Source: Oscillatoriales cyanobacterium (GTDB lineage: Bacteria > Cyanobacteriota > Cyanobacteriia > Cyanobacteriales > Microcoleaceae). From it: DNA of 45,082 nucleotides. The notes under the pieces were generated by a model. The model did not search any database. It worked only from the letters and a program-made list of their open reading frames with translations, and was not told the origin of the DNA. The translations under genes were made by a program, and so were the position numbers. The DNA lies in contig RDXX01000068.1 of the NCBI GenBank assembly GCA_004292955.1, positions 1 to 45,082 of the forward strand, written 5' to 3'. The stretch's first letter is position 1. Each line of letters begins with the position of its first letter. Positions 42,681-45,082 of the stretch are shown here, in pieces.

Positions 42681-42940
42681 GATAAGAATCGGCGATTGAA
42701 ATCGCTTCTACATAAACGAAGTCGGCCTCCGCCGACTGAAGAATATTGATATCAAACTAGACTTAAATACCCGCTTATTTTCTGAGATAAGATTCGGCGA
42801 TTGAAATCGCTTCTACATAAACGAAGTCGGCCTCCGCCGACTGAAGAATATTGATATCAAACTAGACTTAAATACCCGCTTATTTTCTTAGTCCGCGCAG
42901 GCGGACTTTGTTTGTATAGACGCGGTTTCAACCGCCGAGT
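42681..42940. repeat. Two-hairpin repeats, family E, tandem pair plus inverted copy
   Basis: A 105-bp unit is present twice (42681-42785, 42786-42889), each with hairpins GCGATT-GA-AATCGC and GTCGGC-CTCC-GCCGAC, followed by an inverted relative at 42888-42940. No gene lies in this 380-bp gap. Confidence 0.85.
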
Positions 42941-42964
42941 AATCAAGACGGTTGCTAACTCTAA

Positions 42965-43029
42965 AGAAACCGGGTTTTTCATCAAATATATCGACTACAG
43001 CGCGTCTTTTCGTAAAAAACCCGGTTTCT
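42965..43029. repeat. Inverted repeat AGAAACCGGGTTTTT, copy 2
   Basis: Arms at 42965-42979 and 43015-43029, same as at 37177-37242. It lies just 3' of pntB and may serve as its terminator. Confidence 0.8.
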
Positions 43030-43042
43030 AGGCCTCGCAATC

Positions 43043-44452
43043 CTACAACTGCTTCACCTCAGCCACCAACTTCGCAACCACATCCTTAGCGCTACCAAAC
43101 AACATCATCGTCTTATCCTGATAAAACAACTCATTGTCAACACCCGAAAAACCAGCACTCATCCCGCGCTTAATCACGATCGTATGTTTAGCCTTATCAA
43201 CCTCCAAAATCGGCATCCCATAAATCGGACTCGCCGTATCGTGACGCGCCGCCGGATTCACCACATCATTCGCCCCGATTACCAAAGCAACATCGGTTTC
43301 GTCAAATTGCGGGTTGATATCGTCCATATCGTACAACTGCGGATAAGGCACGTTTGCTTCCGCCAGCAACACATTCATGTGCCCAGGCATCCGCCCAGCC
43401 ACCGGGTGAATCGCGTATTTCACGTCAACTCCCATTTTTTCCAAACCGTCGGCTAACTCGCGCACGGCGTGCTGTGCTTGCGCTACAGCCATCCCGTAGC
43501 CCGGAATGATCACAACCGATCGCGCATAACCCAACATCATCGCACTTTCTTCGAGATTGATGCTGCGAACAGTTTTGTCGATCGCCCCAGCCGCAGCCCC
43601 AGCAGTCGCAGCACTTCCACCACCGCTACCAAACGCGCTAAACAGTACACTAGAAAGCGATCGATTCATCCCCTTGCACATAATTTGCGTCAAAATAATC
43701 CCCGACGCGCCCACCAATGCACCAGCGATAATCAACATATTGTTCATCAAAATGAACCCAGCCACACTCGCCGCAATCCCCGAATAAGAGTTAAGCAGCG
43801 ACACCACCACGGGCATATCACCACCGCCAATCGGTAGCACAAACATGATTCCCAGGATATTGGAAATCGCCACCAAACCGAGGAATACTGGCACATTTTC
43901 GGGATTCGCCAGCATATAACCGCTGCCGGCTAAAAGCGCGATCGCCAGCATGGCATTAAACGGCTGTTGTAGCGGAAATGTCATCGGCGCACCCGGTAGC
44001 AATTCTTGCAGCTTCGCAAACGCTACAAGGCTACCTGTGAAGGTGATTCCGCCAATCAATACGCCCAAAAGGATCGTGATTGTCGCATCGGGAGTTGGCG
44101 ATTCCGGGATGCTGAGATAGCGCCAGAATTCGCCCACAGCCACGAGGGCAGAAGCCGCGCCCCCAAAGCCGTTGAGCAAACCTACCATCTGCGGCATATC
44201 CGTCATCGCGACGGTTTTTGCCATGATTGTTCCGGCGATCGAACCGATGATGATTCCGACTACAATTAGTTCGTAGCTGACTACTTGCTTTTCTAGCAAT
44301 GTACCAACGATCGCAATTAACATCCCGATCGCAGCTAACACATTTCCTTGACGCGCAGTTGCGGGCGATCCCAACTGTTTCAAACCGACAATAAACAAAG
44401 ATGCGGCAACTAAATAACCTAGTTGAATGGCACTTGGCAGAAAATCACTCAC
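43043..44452 (-). CDS. pntB: NAD(P) transhydrogenase subunit beta
   Basis: 469 residues. The membrane part (about nine helices, residues 1-270) forms the proton channel with PntAB; the C-terminal domain III binds NADP(H), shown by VVIIPGYGMAVAQAQHAV, HPVAGRMPGHMNVLLAEANVPY and DVALVIGANDVVNPAA. The enzyme couples hydride transfer between NADH and NADP to the proton gradient. Overlaps pntAB by 4 nt (ATGA type), so translation is coupled. Confidence 0.98.
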   Translation of the reverse strand: MSDFLPSAIQLGYLVAASLFIVGLKQLGSPATARQGNVLAAIGMLIAIVGTLLEKQVVSYELIVVGIIIGSIAGTIMAKTVAMTDMPQMVGLLNGFGGAASALVAVGEFWRYLSIPESPTPDATITILLGVLIGGITFTGSLVAFAKLQELLPGAPMTFPLQQPFNAMLAIALLAGSGYMLANPENVPVFLGLVAISNILGIMFVLPIGGGDMPVVVSLLNSYSGIAASVAGFILMNNMLIIAGALVGASGIILTQIMCKGMNRSLSSVLFSAFGSGGGSAATAGAAAGAIDKTVRSINLEESAMMLGYARSVVIIPGYGMAVAQAQHAVRELADGLEKMGVDVKYAIHPVAGRMPGHMNVLLAEANVPYPQLYDMDDINPQFDETDVALVIGANDVVNPAARHDTASPIYGMPILEVDKAKHTIVIKRGMSAGFSGVDNELFYQDKTMMLFGSAKDVVAKLVAEVKQL

Positions 44453-44742
44453 GCTTTAACCTCTTTTTTCTTGAACATTTGTAGCATTCGATCGGTGACT
44501 AAGAAACCGGCAACAACGTTAATTGTCGCAAGCGCGATCGCGATCGTCCCCAAAATCGAAGTAACAGTTACATTACCTTGCCCTGAAATTAGAATTGCGC
44601 CTAAAACAGCAATTCCTGAAATCGCATTGGAACCCGACATCAAAGGTGTATGTAGCGTCGGTGGGACTTTGTTAATAACTTCAAATCCCACAAACGATGC
44701 TAGGGTAAACACCACTAAACCTGCAATCAATCCTTCTGCCAT
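44449..44742 (-). CDS. pntAB: NAD(P) transhydrogenase subunit alpha part 2 (membrane part)
   Basis: 97 residues with three hydrophobic segments (LIAGLVVFTLASFVGFEVI, AISGIAVLGAILISG, LGTIAIALATINVVAGFLV), the small membrane piece of a split alpha subunit. The soluble pntAA gene is not in this window; it would be expected upstream, past the repeats to the right. The ATG is directly preceded by CAATTAC heptamers and lacks a Shine-Dalgarno. Confidence 0.95.
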   Translation of the reverse strand: MAEGLIAGLVVFTLASFVGFEVINKVPPTLHTPLMSGSNAISGIAVLGAILISGQGNVTVTSILGTIAIALATINVVAGFLVTDRMLQMFKKKEVKA

Positions 44743-44765
44743 GACAATTGGTAATTGGTAATTGG
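44743..44765. repeat. Heptamer STRR abutting the pntAB start codon
   Basis: Three CAATTAC units on the coding strand end 3 nt before the ATG, as before putA. Confidence 0.8.
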
Positions 44766-44798
44766 AAATAACTCGTTCTCGGTTGCGTTTTGCATTAA

Positions 44799-45082
44799 GA
44801 TTCGGCGGTTGAAACCGCTACTACACAAACGAAGTCTGCCTCCGCAGACTAAGAAATAAAAGATGATTCGGCGGTTGAAACCGCTACTACACAAACGAAG
44901 TCTGCCTCCGCAGACTAAGAAATAAAAGGGGTATTCTAGCCAGATTTGGTATCACTGATAGGCAGAGCCCTGTAACTATAGAACTTCATTAGTCCGCGGA
45001 GGCGGACATTGTTTGTGTAGCCGCGATTTCAATCGCCGGGGCTTCATTAGTCCGCGGAGGCGGACATTGTTTGTGTAGCCGC
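44799..45082. repeat. Two-hairpin repeats, family E, four copies to the window edge
   Basis: Two direct copies (from 44799 and 44865, 66 bp apart) with hairpins GCGGTT-GA-AACCGC and GTCTGC-CTCC-GCAGAC, then two inverted copies (from about 44984 and 45042, 58 bp apart) with GTCCGC/GCGGAC stems. The last is cut by the window end. Confidence 0.85.

Overview
The window comes from a filamentous cyanobacterium, most like Oscillatoriales such as Microcoleus, Phormidium or Oscillatoria (inference). It carries psaC of photosystem I, the cyanobacterial panC/cmk fusion, a split pntA/pntB transhydrogenase, xisH/xisI, many HIP1 octamers (GCGATCGC) and a very high load of heptanucleotide short tandem repeats (STRRs). 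No rRNA, tRNA, CRISPR array or intact transposase was seen.

Layout. 1-16.1 kb is mostly housekeeping: an HdrB-like CCG protein, psaC, glmS, an O-antigen-ligase-like membrane protein, a YaaW protein, a renalase-like FAD oxidoreductase, a Uma2 protein, a polysaccharide deacetylase, panC/cmk, an RlpA-like protein and purM. 16.3-23 kb is an accessory island: Uma2, a DUF433/DUF5615 toxin-antitoxin-like pair, a four-gene ubiquitin-conjugation-like operon (small protein, E2-like, E1-like, JAB/JAMM protease) with a divergent HTH gene, an orphan antitoxin, xisH/xisI and an orphan DUF433 gene. 23-34 kb holds a UPF0104 membrane protein, a rearranged RTX-subtilase, an orphan gene between two related repeats, a GT39 glycosyltransferase, the bifunctional proline catabolic enzyme and a one-pass membrane protein. 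34.5-37 kb is a protein-arginine-deiminase-fold protein lacking its catalytic Cys and His. 37-42.7 kb is a second accessory island: duplicated DUF433 genes, an HTH protein, an unrecognised His-rich protein followed by three tandemly amplified small genes, orphan HicB and a second DUF433/DUF5615 pair. The window ends with pntB and pntAB between arrays of two-hairpin repeats.

Most notable. (1) The ubiquitin-like operon has E2, E1 and JAMM catalytic motifs but no beta-grasp modifier; a 74-residue helical protein sits in that place. A 111-bp MITE-like element with a 5-bp target duplication has split what was an overlapping E2/E1 junction, and its terminus now supplies the likely ribosome binding site of the E1 gene. 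(2) The deiminase homologue looks like a pseudoenzyme (Cys to Ser, His to Gln). (3) A 301-bp amplification has fused the 3' tail of a larger gene onto copies of a small gene. (4) STRRs lie in fixed places relative to genes: one heptamer directly after three stop codons, another directly before two start codons, others read in frame inside GlmS and the O-antigen-ligase-like protein. (5) At least three MITE-like families share an architecture of terminal inverted repeats around a central palindrome.

All assignments come from reading the sequence; no database search was run.
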